Positions 1-13,599 of a stretch of 21,800 nt of DNA are shown one piece after another. The number at the start of each line of letters is the position of its first letter. Positions within the stretch are counted from its first letter, which is position 1. The translations under genes were made by a program, and so were the position numbers. The stretch lies in contig CAJUGU010000061.1 of the NCBI GenBank assembly GCA_910586105.1, forward strand, positions 1 through 21,800. Reading direction: 5' to 3'. This DNA is from an uncultured Eubacteriales bacterium. Its GTDB lineage: Bacteria > Bacillota > Clostridia > Oscillospirales > Butyricicoccaceae. Under the pieces are notes generated by a model. That model did not search any database and had not been told where the DNA came from. It saw only the letters and a program-made list of their open reading frames with translations.

Positions 1-29
1 CACGGCTCTCTTTCAATGGCTGCCTTTTT
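1..29 (+). terminator. possible right half of an upstream terminator (partial)
   Basis: GGCTGCC (18-24) is followed at once by five T (25-29), which looks like the 3' arm and U-tract of an intrinsic terminator. The left arm would lie before the window. The upstream gene is not visible; rplL is the usual neighbour, but that is family knowledge and not seen here. Weak call. Confidence 0.25.
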
Positions 30-73
30 CTGGGATTTTTATGAAACTGCCGTGATATTATTTTAAATTATTC

Positions 74-103
74 TTGACTTCCGCCAGTAAAATATGGTAT
101 AAT
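74..103 (+). promoter_or_regulatory. sigma-A type promoter for the rpoB operon
   Basis: There is a -35 TTGACT (74-79) and a perfect -10 TATAAT (98-103), separated by 18 bases. A TG at 95-96 gives an extended -10. The surroundings are AT-rich, unlike the coding DNA. A start near 110 would give a leader of about 170 bases before rpoB. The promoter implies that rpoB can be transcribed independently of the upstream L10/L12 genes. Confidence 0.85.
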
Positions 104-218
104 AAGACGCTTATCGAAATTGGTGGTTTTTCTAAAACTTCCGCTTTAATCATACCACGGTTTCTGCAAAAGCGCAAGTCCCCTTTTGAAAAAATCGCCA
201 CGCCGCCGCGCGTATTGG

Positions 219-244
219 GACCGTCCGGGCGCTGCCGGACGGTC
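219..244 (+). promoter_or_regulatory. perfect 10-bp hairpin in the rpoB leader
   Basis: Arms GACCGTCCGG (219-228) and CCGGACGGTC (235-244) pair perfectly around a 6-base loop. No U-run follows, so this is not an intrinsic terminator. It sits 22 bases before the rpoB Shine-Dalgarno (GGAG at 266). It could be an RNase processing or stability element, or a protein-binding site. The role is not known from the sequence. Confidence 0.6.
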
Positions 245-282
245 GATCGAATCAACGAAAGAAACGGAGTGATCGGTACAAC

Positions 283-4038
<3,756 letters not shown>

Positions 4039-4047
4039 CCCCTGTGC

Positions 4048-4089
4048 GGCCCGCGCAGAGAAAGCGATCGGCTTCCTCTGCGCACGGCC
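4048..4089 (+). promoter_or_regulatory. extended stem-loop in the rpoB-orf237 spacer
   Basis: GCGCAGAG (4053-4060) pairs with CTCTGCGC (4076-4083). An inner AAGC/GCTT pair (4062-4065 with 4071-4074) closes a 5-base loop after one mismatch. Outer GGCC/GGCC (4048-4051, 4086-4089) extends the stem across a small bulge. It lies 10 bases after the rpoB stop and has no U-tract. It is better read as a processing or stabilising structure than as a terminator. Confidence 0.6.
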
Positions 4090-4119
4090 ACGCCGCTTTG
4101 GGACAGACAGGAGCACGCG

Positions 4120-4833
4120 ATGGAAAAATATGAAGTGGATTTTGCCGCGCTGGACGCGGCGGGGAAACGCGAATTCCTCAGCACCTTCGGCGTGATGGGA
4201 TACGGCCCTGCCGCAGAGTTTCAGGAAGGGCTGTTCGCCCTGCTGGCGTATACGCGGCTGTACAACGATTTCAAAAAGTCCAAAGAAGCCCCGCCGGAGA
4301 TCGTCCCCCTGGTATTCGACCGGCTGTGGTCGTGCATGGAGACCGGCGAGCTGGCGATCTCGCCCGAGCTGGAAGACTTCCAGGAGTGCTTGGAGCATTG
4401 CGTGGGCGCGTTCGTCAACGGCGATTTGGGAATGCTGGATTCCGATGAGGACGACGCGTTCTACGCGCAGTATTTTGAGGGCTGCGGCCACCGCTGGGAA
4501 GGCTTTCTGGACGGCCTTGGCCACCTGTGCTTTGACATCGTAGGGCGCACGGGCTGCGCGCCGGAACGGATTGGCGAACTGATTGAATGGACGATCGAGC
4601 CGGATATCGAGCGCCGCGTGCTGGGGCTGGAAAGCCTGACCGGTACGTCCTCCCAGCAGGAGGCCTGGGCGGCGCGGGCGCGCGAAACCCCGGAATTCTG
4701 CGCGGCGATCGCGCGGCTTCAGGAAGATCAGAAAGCGGCGGCTTCGGGCGTATCGATCCCCGAACTGCGCGCGCGTTATCAGGCGCTGGCCCTGTTTTCG
4801 GAGCCGTCCCAATGCGGCGGCGATACCTTATAA
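4120..4833 (+). CDS. unrecognised acidic protein encoded between rpoB and rpoC
   Basis: I do not recognise this 237-aa protein with confidence. It has no signal peptide or membrane segment and looks soluble, largely helical and acidic, with Trp and Cys scattered through it (for example CGHRWEGFLDGLGHLCFD near residues 125-142). The start is well supported: AGGAG at 4109-4113 lies 6 bases before the ATG. Base composition and codon use look like the neighbours, so it does not look recently acquired. A weak resemblance to the DUF416/YjaG family is possible (RLYNDF, then a DRLW stretch, then LEDFQECLE), but this is unproven. It lies 81 bases after rpoB and 74 bases before rpoC, with stem-loops in both gaps. 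Co-transcription with the polymerase genes is therefore likely. A role in polymerase biology is only inference. Confidence 0.85.
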   Translation: MEKYEVDFAALDAAGKREFLSTFGVMGYGPAAEFQEGLFALLAYTRLYNDFKKSKEAPPEIVPLVFDRLWSCMETGELAISPELEDFQECLEHCVGAFVNGDLGMLDSDEDDAFYAQYFEGCGHRWEGFLDGLGHLCFDIVGRTGCAPERIGELIEWTIEPDIERRVLGLESLTGTSSQQEAWAARARETPEFCAAIARLQEDQKAAASGVSIPELRARYQALALFSEPSQCGGDTL

Positions 4834-4843
4834 TATAGACGAC

Positions 4844-4869
4844 CGCGCGCGATCATGGCGCAGCGCGCG
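4844..4869 (+). promoter_or_regulatory. GC-rich stem-loop upstream of rpoC
   Basis: CGCGCGC (4844-4850) and GCGCGCG (4863-4869) pair around a 12-base loop. The stem lies between the orf237 stop and the rpoC ribosome binding site, with no U-tract. With the matching structure at 4048-4089 it leaves orf237 flanked by hairpins. Alternating CG runs are common in this genome, so chance is not excluded. Confidence 0.4.
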
Positions 4870-4907
4870 TTAATCATCTTGCGTCAGGACTGGAGAGGTG
4901 TATCCGA

Positions 4908-8498
<3,591 letters not shown>

Positions 8499-8501
8499 CC
8501 T

Positions 8502-8530
8502 AAGGAGGACGCGCAGGCGTCCTCCTTTTT
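8502..8530 (+). terminator. intrinsic terminator of the rpoB-rpoC operon
   Basis: GGAGGACGC (8504-8512) pairs with GCGTCCTCC (8517-8525) around a 4-base loop. AA before and TT after extend the stem, and a T5 run covers 8526-8530. It begins four bases after the rpoC stop and separates this operon from the str operon. Confidence 0.93.
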
Positions 8531-8535
8531 GCCGT

Positions 8536-8705
8536 CCCTGCGTGGGGAGCGCCGAGGGCTCCGCCCTCTGGACACCCGCCCCTGCGCGGGGAGCGCCGAG
8601 GGCCCCGCCCTCTGGACACCCGCCCCTGCGCGGGGAGCGCCAAAGGGGCAAAGCCCCTCTGGACACCCCGAGATGCTTACGCATCTCTTCTCGCCTGCGG
8701 GCGGG
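8536..8705 (+). repeat. mosaic palindromic intergenic repeat, copy A, with a 44-bp tandem repeat
   Basis: Two 44-base units starting CCCTGCG at 8536 and 8580 are near-identical, and a third diverged unit starts at 8624. Each has the form GGGGAGCGCC, then a G/C-rich foldback, then CTCTGGACACC. The third unit contains the foldback GGGGC/GCCCC. Next come a separate hairpin GAGATGC/GCATCTC (8670-8687) and the 14-mer CGCCTGCGGGCGGG (8692-8705). The same modules recur at 14885-14987, 16351-16441 and 21731-21800. Short ORFs across it are translations of the repeat and not credible genes. Confidence 0.85.
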
Positions 8706-8749
8706 AAGGGCTGTGGGATGAAGACGGTGCTCCACCCGCTAAGCGATCC

Positions 8750-8793
8750 CGCCGAAAACCTGCTGAATGGACGAACTCAGCAGGTTTCCGGCG
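8750..8793. repeat. 17-bp inverted repeat (long hairpin)
   Basis: Arms 8750-8766 and 8777-8793 are complementary at 16 of 17 positions around a 10-base loop; the core arm is AAACCTGCTGA. No T-run follows on either strand, so a simple terminator is unlikely. It may be a separate palindromic unit, the stem of a structured RNA, or the remnant of a mobile element. Confidence 0.7.
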
Positions 8794-9560
8794 CACGTTA
8801 AAATGCGTGAAGATATGCCTGTATGCAGTGCTTCGGGCAGCCGCCAATCTCGAATACGAAGCCGTCAGGCCATGGACAGGCTTGCAGGCACACTCTCGTT
8901 TATTGCTTTACCAGCGAAGCGCTTGACGACGTGTTACAGCGCGCTGACGTGAAGCGGAAGGACTCCGCGTAAGGCGCAGGACACATACCTGTGGATAGAA
9001 AAAACCAGCAGGAGAGGGCCTGGAGCGGAGGAGCAAGGCGGCGTGTTTAAGGTGCGAAGACGGCGTCCAAAGGGTCTTGAAAATGACGTTTAGAAGGCGT
9101 GCGATTATGAAATCATGGGGAGAACAGCGGCGATTTTTAGGGGGCGCAGGCGGTTAAAACCGATCGATAAAGCGACGTATCAGGACGTTTCAGGGGACAA
9201 AACCGGTACCTGGGAAGGCGACGGAAGGCGGAAGAATGGTCGAAAATTGTCAAAAAATGCGGCTTTCATTAAACGACTATGGTAAACTGCGGTTGCAAAA
9301 CCGCCGCATTTCGGTCCGGATAAGCTGTCAAACCGGATCTTCAGGGATCTCCTTTTAAGGCAGATAGGCGGGGAAAATACATCATAAGTCAACGTTTTTG
9401 AGGGCTGGTAACGGCATTTTGGACACGTCCTCAGCTCCCGCGGCCGCACTTGGGGAAAACGGAGATCCGGCGAATGCCGCCGCCGCAGCCGCTGCGATTT
9501 AAAACCCGCAGATTTTGGATAAGGAGAAATGCGTGCCGCACCCGACAGGGAATTGTGCTT
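8794..9560. other. long spacer without a convincing gene
   Basis: About 770 bases between the repeat/hairpin block and the str promoter. Short open frames exist on both strands, including one on the minus strand at 9180-9680 that runs over the str promoter. None has a good ribosome binding site or a recognisable protein pattern. A small GCGGTT/AACCGC foldback occurs near 9280-9300. No tRNA-like or rRNA-like sequence was seen. It may be decayed coding DNA, but no parent gene can be named. Confidence 0.6.
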
Positions 9561-9565
9561 AATGA

Positions 9566-9596
9566 CGGGAAAAAGGACGGAAAATCCCGGTTTTTT
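9566..9596 (+). terminator. weak terminator-like hairpin before the str promoter
   Basis: CGGGA (9566-9570) and TCCCG (9585-9589) can pair around a 14-base loop, with T6 at 9591-9596. The stem is short and the loop large. It could stop read-through from the left, but the call is weak. Confidence 0.25.
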
Positions 9597-9619
9597 GGAA
9601 TAAAATTTGCGAAAAAGGC

Positions 9620-9648
9620 TTGACGAAATACTTTTTGCAGTGTAAAAT
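9620..9648 (+). promoter_or_regulatory. sigma-A type promoter for the str operon
   Basis: TTGACG (9620-9625) and TAAAAT (9643-9648) are separated by the ideal 17 bases in a locally AT-rich stretch. A start near 9655 would leave a leader of only about 25 bases before the L7Ae-type gene. Together with the terminator after rpoC, it shows that the str operon is transcribed separately from rpoBC here. Confidence 0.85.
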
Positions 9649-9680
9649 ATAGGGGTATGCGGTATAGGAGGAAAAAACAC

Positions 9681-9923
9681 ATGTTATCTGAACTGCAAAC
9701 CGCTCAAAAGGTCGTTGGTGTCAAACAGTCCCGGAAGGCGATCCGAGACGGCCTTGCGCAAAAGGTCGTTCTCGCAAAGGACGCCGAAGTCCGTGTGATC
9801 CGCCCGATCCGGGCGCTCTGCGAAGAGCGGAGCGTGCCGGTCGAAGAGGTCGAGACCATGGCGGAGCTTGGAAAGGCTGCGGAGATCGATATCGGCGCTG
9901 CCGTTGTGACGGTTTTGAAGTAA
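9681..9923 (+). CDS. rplGB: L7Ae/L30e/S12e/Gadd45-family RNA-binding protein (YbxF-like)
   Basis: This 80-aa protein belongs to the small bacterial L7Ae family that binds kink-turn RNA, like Bacillus YbxF encoded in front of rpsL. The family pattern is visible: VGVKQSRKAI (residues 12-21), then VVLAKDAE (about 29-36), then the helix ending in ELGKAAEIDIGAAVV. I chose ATG 9681 because AGGAGG lies at 9667-9671 and the next base, ideally spaced. An in-frame ATG at 9657 lies upstream of that site and almost on the predicted transcription start. The gene is first in the str operon, 157 bases before rpsL. Its exact cellular role is uncertain even in Bacillus; ribosome association is family knowledge. 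Confidence 0.92.
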   Translation: MLSELQTAQKVVGVKQSRKAIRDGLAQKVVLAKDAEVRVIRPIRALCEERSVPVEEVETMAELGKAAEIDIGAAVVTVLK

Positions 9924-9942
9924 TTTTCAAAAAAATCATCGC

Positions 9943-10040
9943 TTGCACCGCGTGCAAAGTCTATGGGATGTGTCATCAAACGTCCTGATTCTGGAAGCGC
10001 CCGCGCGCTTTCTGCCCCGGTATCTGGGGGAGCGATCCCC
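9943..10040 (+). promoter_or_regulatory. structured rpsL leader with alternative stems
   Basis: Three foldbacks lie in the 157-base gap before rpsL. TTGCAC/GTGCAA (9943-9948, 9952-9957) has a 3-base loop. GGAAGCGC/GCGCTTTC (from 9993) has one mismatch. A CCCC-GGGGG-CCCC series (10015-10040) lets the central G-run pair with either C-run. The last could form mutually exclusive structures near the rpsL ribosome binding site (AAAGGAG, 10066-10072). Ribosomal-protein leaders are often autoregulated, but no known motif is recognised. Confidence 0.35.
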
Positions 10041-10080
10041 TTGATATAAATTTTATATTCTTCAGAAAGGAGATCACGAA

Positions 10081-10500
10081 ATGCCTACTTTTAACCAGCT
10101 CGTCCGCAAGGGCCGCGAGGAGGTCGTCGTCAAGTCTACGGCTCCGGCGCTTCAGGTCGGCTACAACTCTCAGAAGAAGAAGCAGACAGACCAGTCCGCT
10201 CCGCAGAAGAGAGGCGTATGCACCACCGTGAAGACCATGACCCCCAAGAAGCCGAACTCTGCGCTGCGGAAGATCGCTCGTGTTAAGCTGACCAACCAGA
10301 TGGAAGTGTCTGCTTACATCCCGGGCATCGGCCACAACCTTCAGGAGCACTCGGTCGTAATGGTCCGCGGCGGCCGTGTCAAGGACCTCCCTGGCGTGCG
10401 TTACCACATCATCCGCGGTACTCTCGATACGCAGGGCGTTGCGAATCGCCGTCAGGCGCGTTCCAAGTACGGCGCGAAGCGTCCGAAGGCTGGCAAGTGA
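10081..10500 (+). CDS. rpsL: 30S ribosomal protein S12
   Basis: This 139-aa protein sits at the decoding centre of the small subunit and helps control accuracy. The sequence is unmistakable: MPTFNQLVRKGR at the start, PKKPNSALRK (residues 55-64), PGIGHNLQEHSVV, and GRVKDLPGVRYH from about residue 98. It is longer than the 124-aa E. coli form because of the Gram-positive insertion around residues 25-42 (GYNSQKKKQTDQ). K57 and K101 correspond to the two lysines where streptomycin resistance arises, and both are wild type. The start has AAAGGAG at 10066-10072, 8 bases upstream. It is the second gene of the str operon. An unusually long spacer of about 425 bases follows before rpsG. Confidence 0.97.
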   Translation: MPTFNQLVRKGREEVVVKSTAPALQVGYNSQKKKQTDQSAPQKRGVCTTVKTMTPKKPNSALRKIARVKLTNQMEVSAYIPGIGHNLQEHSVVMVRGGRVKDLPGVRYHIIRGTLDTQGVANRRQARSKYGAKRPKAGK

Positions 10501-10504
10501 TCTG

Positions 10505-10717
10505 CTTAACAAACAGAAAGCCTGTAAAGGCAAACGCCATGCAGTGAAAAACGCTGCAAAGGGAAAGACCCTTACAGCCCAAGAACGGTGCGGTTGATCC
10601 AGCATCGGGGAAACAAAAAAACCTGTTAAGGCAAAAGCGTTACAGTGAAAATGTTTGCAAAGCAGAAAACTTTACAGCGAAAAAGTCTGTAAAGGGGAAA
10701 ACCGTTACGGCGGTTCC
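10505..10717 (+). repeat. degenerate ~32-bp tandem hairpin repeats between rpsL and rpsG
   Basis: Five imperfect copies start at 10521, 10552, 10622, 10653 and 10685. Each reads roughly TG(T/C)AAAGG, an A-rich centre, then TTACAG(C/T)GAAAAA. A partial copy lies at 10505-10520. Copies 1-2 and 3-5 are directly adjacent, and a 38-base spacer separates the two groups. Within each copy the AAAGG and CCTTACAG halves are partly complementary; copy 2 folds best (AAGGG/CCCTT flanked by CTG/CAG). One frame reads lysine-rich peptide (CKGK, VKNAAKGKTL) but is broken by stops, so this is either non-coding or a decayed lysine-rich ORF. Confidence 0.7.
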
Positions 10718-10751
10718 GCCCCTGGGCTGCAAAAAAGCTATCCAAAAACAG

Positions 10752-10800
10752 CAAAGCAGCCGGCCTGTTTCCGGGCCAACGCTTTGTCTGAGTGTTTTTT
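10752..10800 (+). promoter_or_regulatory. terminator- or attenuator-like hairpin in the rpsL-rpsG spacer
   Basis: CAAAGC (10752-10757) pairs with GCTTTG (10781-10786). An inner GGCC/GGCC pair (10762-10765, 10774-10777) lies within. T6 follows at 10795-10800, but 8 bases from the stem. It could give partial termination between rpsL and rpsG and so lower expression of the distal genes. Moderate to weak evidence. Confidence 0.35.
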
Positions 10801-10859
10801 AGATAAATGCCCCTGCGGATTCGCGAGGGGGAGATCGGAAAACCTCGGACAGGCGCACA

Positions 10860-10883
10860 CGGCAGGCCCCGGCAAGCCTGCCG
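10860..10883 (+). promoter_or_regulatory. 8-bp hairpin upstream of rpsG
   Basis: CGGCAGGC (10860-10867) and GCCTGCCG (10876-10883) pair perfectly around an 8-base loop, 27 bases before the rpsG ribosome binding site. There is no U-run. S7 is a known translational autoregulator of the str operon in E. coli, so a leader structure here is plausible. The known E. coli S7-binding structure was not recognised. Confidence 0.4.
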
Positions 10884-10925
10884 AGTACCAATGAAATCAT
10901 GATTTTAATGAAGGAGGGAAGTAAA

Positions 10926-11396
10926 GTGCCAAGAAGAGGAAATGTTCCGAAGAGAGACGTTCTGCCCGATCCGCTTTACAATTCCAAACTTGTCACCAAG
11001 CTGGTCAACTCGATCATGCTGGACGGCAAGAAGGGCGTCGCGCAGAAGGTCGTATATGGTGCTTTCGATATCGTCCGCCAGAAGTCCGGGCGTGATCCGC
11101 TCGAGGTCTTCCAGGAGGCGATGGAAAATATCATGCCGAGCCTTGAAGTCAAGGCCCGCCGCGTTGGCGGCGCCACCTATCAGGTGCCGATGGAAGTCCG
11201 TCCCGAGCGTCGCCAGACCCTCGGCCTGCGCTGGATCACCAAGTATTCCCGCGCCCGCAACGAGAAGACCATGCGCGAACGCCTCGCCGGGGAGATCCTG
11301 GACGCGGTCAACAATCTTGGCGGCTCTGTTAAGAAGCGCGAGGATACGCACAAGATGGCAGAGGCGAATAAGGCATTCGCGCACTACCGTTACTAA
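10926..11396 (+). CDS. rpsG: 30S ribosomal protein S7
   Basis: This 156-aa protein is the primary assembly protein of the 30S head and binds the 3' major domain of 16S rRNA. The sequence MPRRGNVPKRDVLPDP, then GGATYQVPMEV, then LRWITKYSRARNEKTM is typical S7, and 156 aa is the usual length in Bacillota. I start it at GTG 10926, 7 bases after AAGGAGGG (10911-10918). The in-frame ATGs at 10899 and 10908 lie before or on that site and would add residues not found in the family. The stop is followed by a 33-base gap to fusA. Confidence 0.97.
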   Translation: MPRRGNVPKRDVLPDPLYNSKLVTKLVNSIMLDGKKGVAQKVVYGAFDIVRQKSGRDPLEVFQEAMENIMPSLEVKARRVGGATYQVPMEVRPERRQTLGLRWITKYSRARNEKTMRERLAGEILDAVNNLGGSVKKREDTHKMAEANKAFAHYRY

Positions 11397-11429
11397 TTGT
11401 GCGGCTCAAACTTTTGAAAGGAGAGCATT

Positions 11430-13514
11430 ATGCCCAGAGAGTTTTCTCTTGAAAAAACCAGAAACATCGGCATCATGGCCCACATCGATGCCGGCAAGAC
11501 GACGACCACCGAGCGTATCCTGTTTTACACCGGCGTAAACTACAAGATCGGTGACACCCATGACGGCACTGCCACCATGGACTGGATGGAACAGGAACAG
11601 GAGCGTGGCATCACCATCACGTCTGCGGCGACCACCTGCCATTGGAAGGATCACCGCATCAACATTATCGACACCCCGGGTCACGTTGACTTCACCGTTG
11701 AGGTCGAACGTTCGCTGCGCGTGCTCGACGGTTCGGTGACCGTCTTCTGCGCAAAGGGCGGCGTCGAGCCCCAGTCCGAGACCGTCTGGCATCAGGCGGA
11801 CAAGTATCACGTCCCGCGCATGGCGTTCGTTAACAAAATGGATATCATGGGCGCCGACTTCTTCCATGTCGTTGACATGATGAAGGACCGCCTGAAATGT
11901 AACGCCGTCCCGATCCAGCTGCCGATCGGCGCCGAGGAGACCTTCCGCGGCATCATCGACCTGATCACCATGAAGGCGGAGGTCTATTACGACGACCTCG
12001 GCAAGGATGTCCGCGAGGAAGAGATTCCCGAGGAAATGATGGAGCAGGCGCAGGAATACCATGACGCTATGATCGAAGCGATCGCCGAGCTGGACGAGGA
12101 TCTCACCATGAAGTACCTCGAGGGCGAGGAGATCACGATCGCCGAGCTGAAAGCGGCGCTGCGTAAGGGCGTGGTCAACGTAAAGATCATCCCCGTGCTG
12201 TGCGGCACGGCTTACCGCAACAAGGGCGTACAGATGCTGCTTGACGCGGTAGTCGATTATATGCCCGCGCCGACCGACATCCCGCCGATCAAGGGCGTGA
12301 ACCCGGATACCGACGAGGAAGACGAGCGCCCGTCCGACGACAACGCTCCGTTCTCCGCGCTGGCGTTCAAGATCGCGACCGACCCCTACGTGGGCCGTCT
12401 GTCCTTCTTCCGCGTGTACTCCGGCACCATCGACGCCGGCAGCGCGGTCTACAACTCCACTAAGGGCCACCGCGAGCGCATGGGCCGCATCCTCCAGATG
12501 CACGCCAACTCGCGGAAGGATATTGAGAAGGTGTATTCGGGCGATATCGCGGCTGCGGTCGGCTTCAAGAACACCACCACCGGCGATACGCTGTGCGACG
12601 AAAAGCACCCGATCATTCTGGAATCGATGGAATTCCCGGAACCGGTTATCCGTGTTGCGATCGAGCCGAAGACCCGCGCGGGCCAGGAAAAAATGGGCAT
12701 CGCCCTTTCCAAGCTGGCGGAGGAAGACCCGACGTTCCGCACCTATACCGACGAGGAGACCGGACAGACCATCATCGCCGGTATGGGCGAGCTCCATTTG
12801 GAGATCATCGTCGACCGTCTGCTGCGTGAGTTCAAGGTCGAGGCAAACGTCGGCAACCCGCAGGTCGCGTATAAGGAGACCGTGCGCCGTAGCGCGGACG
12901 TGGATACCAAGTACAAGCGCCAGTCGGGCGGTTCCGGCCAGTATGGTCATGTTAAGATCATTCTGGAGCCGAACGAATCCGGCAAGGGCTATGAGTTTAT
13001 CAATAAGGTAGTGGGCGGTTCGATCCCGAAGGAATTCATCGAGCCGGTCAACCAGGGCATTCAGGGCGCGATGCAGGCCGGCGTGCTTGCGGGCTACCCG
13101 GTCGTGGACTGCAAGGTCACGCTGTACGACGGATCGTATCATGAGGTCGACTCGTCCGAAATGGCGTTTAAGATCGCAGGCTCCATGGCGTTCAAGGAAG
13201 CGATGCGTAAGGCCGACCCTGTGCTGATGGAGCCCATCATGCAGGTCGACGTCATGGTCCCGGAGGAATATATGGGCGACGTTATCGGCGACCTGAACTC
13301 CCGCCGCGGCCAGATCCAGGGCATGGAGGCGCGCGGAGGCGTGCAGGCCATCTCTGCGGCAGTCCCGCTGAGCGAGATGTTCGGCTATGCGACCACCCTG
13401 CGTTCGCGCAGCCAGGGCCGCGGCCAGTATACCATGTCCCCGAGCCACTACACCGAGGTACCGAAGTCGGTGCAGGAGAAAATTATTGATAACCGCTCAA
13501 AATCTGACAACTAA
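11430..13514 (+). CDS. fusA: elongation factor G
   Basis: This 694-aa translational GTPase drives translocation of tRNA and mRNA on the ribosome and also acts in ribosome recycling. The G domain is complete: AHIDAGKT (residues 17-24), DTPGH (81-85) and NKMD (135-138), with the switch-I ERGITI motif between them. Domains II-V follow, including GMGELHLEI and the domain IV/V stretch GYPVVDCKVTLYDG. The length is normal and there is no sign of the fusidic-acid-resistance paralogue class. The start ATG is preceded by AAAGGAGA at 11417-11424. It is fourth in the str operon, and a probable extra promoter follows before tuf. Confidence 0.98.
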   Translation: MPREFSLEKTRNIGIMAHIDAGKTTTTERILFYTGVNYKIGDTHDGTATMDWMEQEQERGITITSAATTCHWKDHRINIIDTPGHVDFTVEVERSLRVLDGSVTVFCAKGGVEPQSETVWHQADKYHVPRMAFVNKMDIMGADFFHVVDMMKDRLKCNAVPIQLPIGAEETFRGIIDLITMKAEVYYDDLGKDVREEEIPEEMMEQAQEYHDAMIEAIAELDEDLTMKYLEGEEITIAELKAALRKGVVNVKIIPVLCGTAYRNKGVQMLLDAVVDYMPAPTDIPPIKGVNPDTDEEDERPSDDNAPFSALAFKIATDPYVGRLSFFRVYSGTIDAGSAVYNSTKGHRERMGRILQMHANSRKDIEKVYSGDIAAAVGFKNTTTGDTLCDEKHPIILESMEFPEPVIRVAIEPKTRAGQEKMGIALSKLAEEDPTFRTYTDEETGQTIIAGMGELHLEIIVDRLLREFKVEANVGNPQVAYKETVRRSADVDTKYKRQSGGSGQYGHVKIILEPNESGKGYEFINKVVGGSIPKEFIEPVNQGIQGAMQAGVLAGYPVVDCKVTLYDGSYHEVDSSEMAFKIAGSMAFKEAMRKADPVLMEPIMQVDVMVPEEYMGDVIGDLNSRRGQIQGMEARGGVQAISAAVPLSEMFGYATTLRSRSQGRGQYTMSPSHYTEVPKSVQEKIIDNRSKSDN

Positions 13515-13517
13515 GTG

Positions 13518-13546
13518 TTGCAATTTTCCGCAAAATCATTTAGAAT
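13518..13546 (+). promoter_or_regulatory. probable internal promoter for tuf
   Basis: TTGCAA (13518-13523) and TAGAAT (13541-13546) are separated by 17 bases in the AT-rich 85-base gap between fusA and tuf. A separate tuf promoter fits the need for excess EF-Tu over the other str products, and such promoters are known in other bacteria. Confidence 0.6.
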
Positions 13547-13599
13547 AGTCTTAAGTCGTGTAATGATTTATAACGAACATTTAAGGAGGAAAATCCAAA

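Noticed and set aside
8531..8705. CRISPR array
   Set aside because: The units are directly adjacent without unique spacers, and no cas genes are nearby. It is a tandem repeat.
9180..9682. 166-codon minus-strand ORF in the spacer before the str operon
   Set aside because: It starts inside the str promoter and ribosome binding site region. It has no ribosome binding site of its own and no protein pattern.
10655..10894. 79-codon plus-strand ORF in the rpsL-rpsG spacer
   Set aside because: It starts within the hairpin repeats, has no ribosome binding site, and its composition changes abruptly after the repeats. It is more likely non-coding.
11406..13448. 680-codon minus-strand frame opposite fusA and a similar frame opposite tuf
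   Set aside because: Shadows of highly expressed, biased genes. The translated text is repetitive in His, Asp, Arg and Val and is not a known protein.
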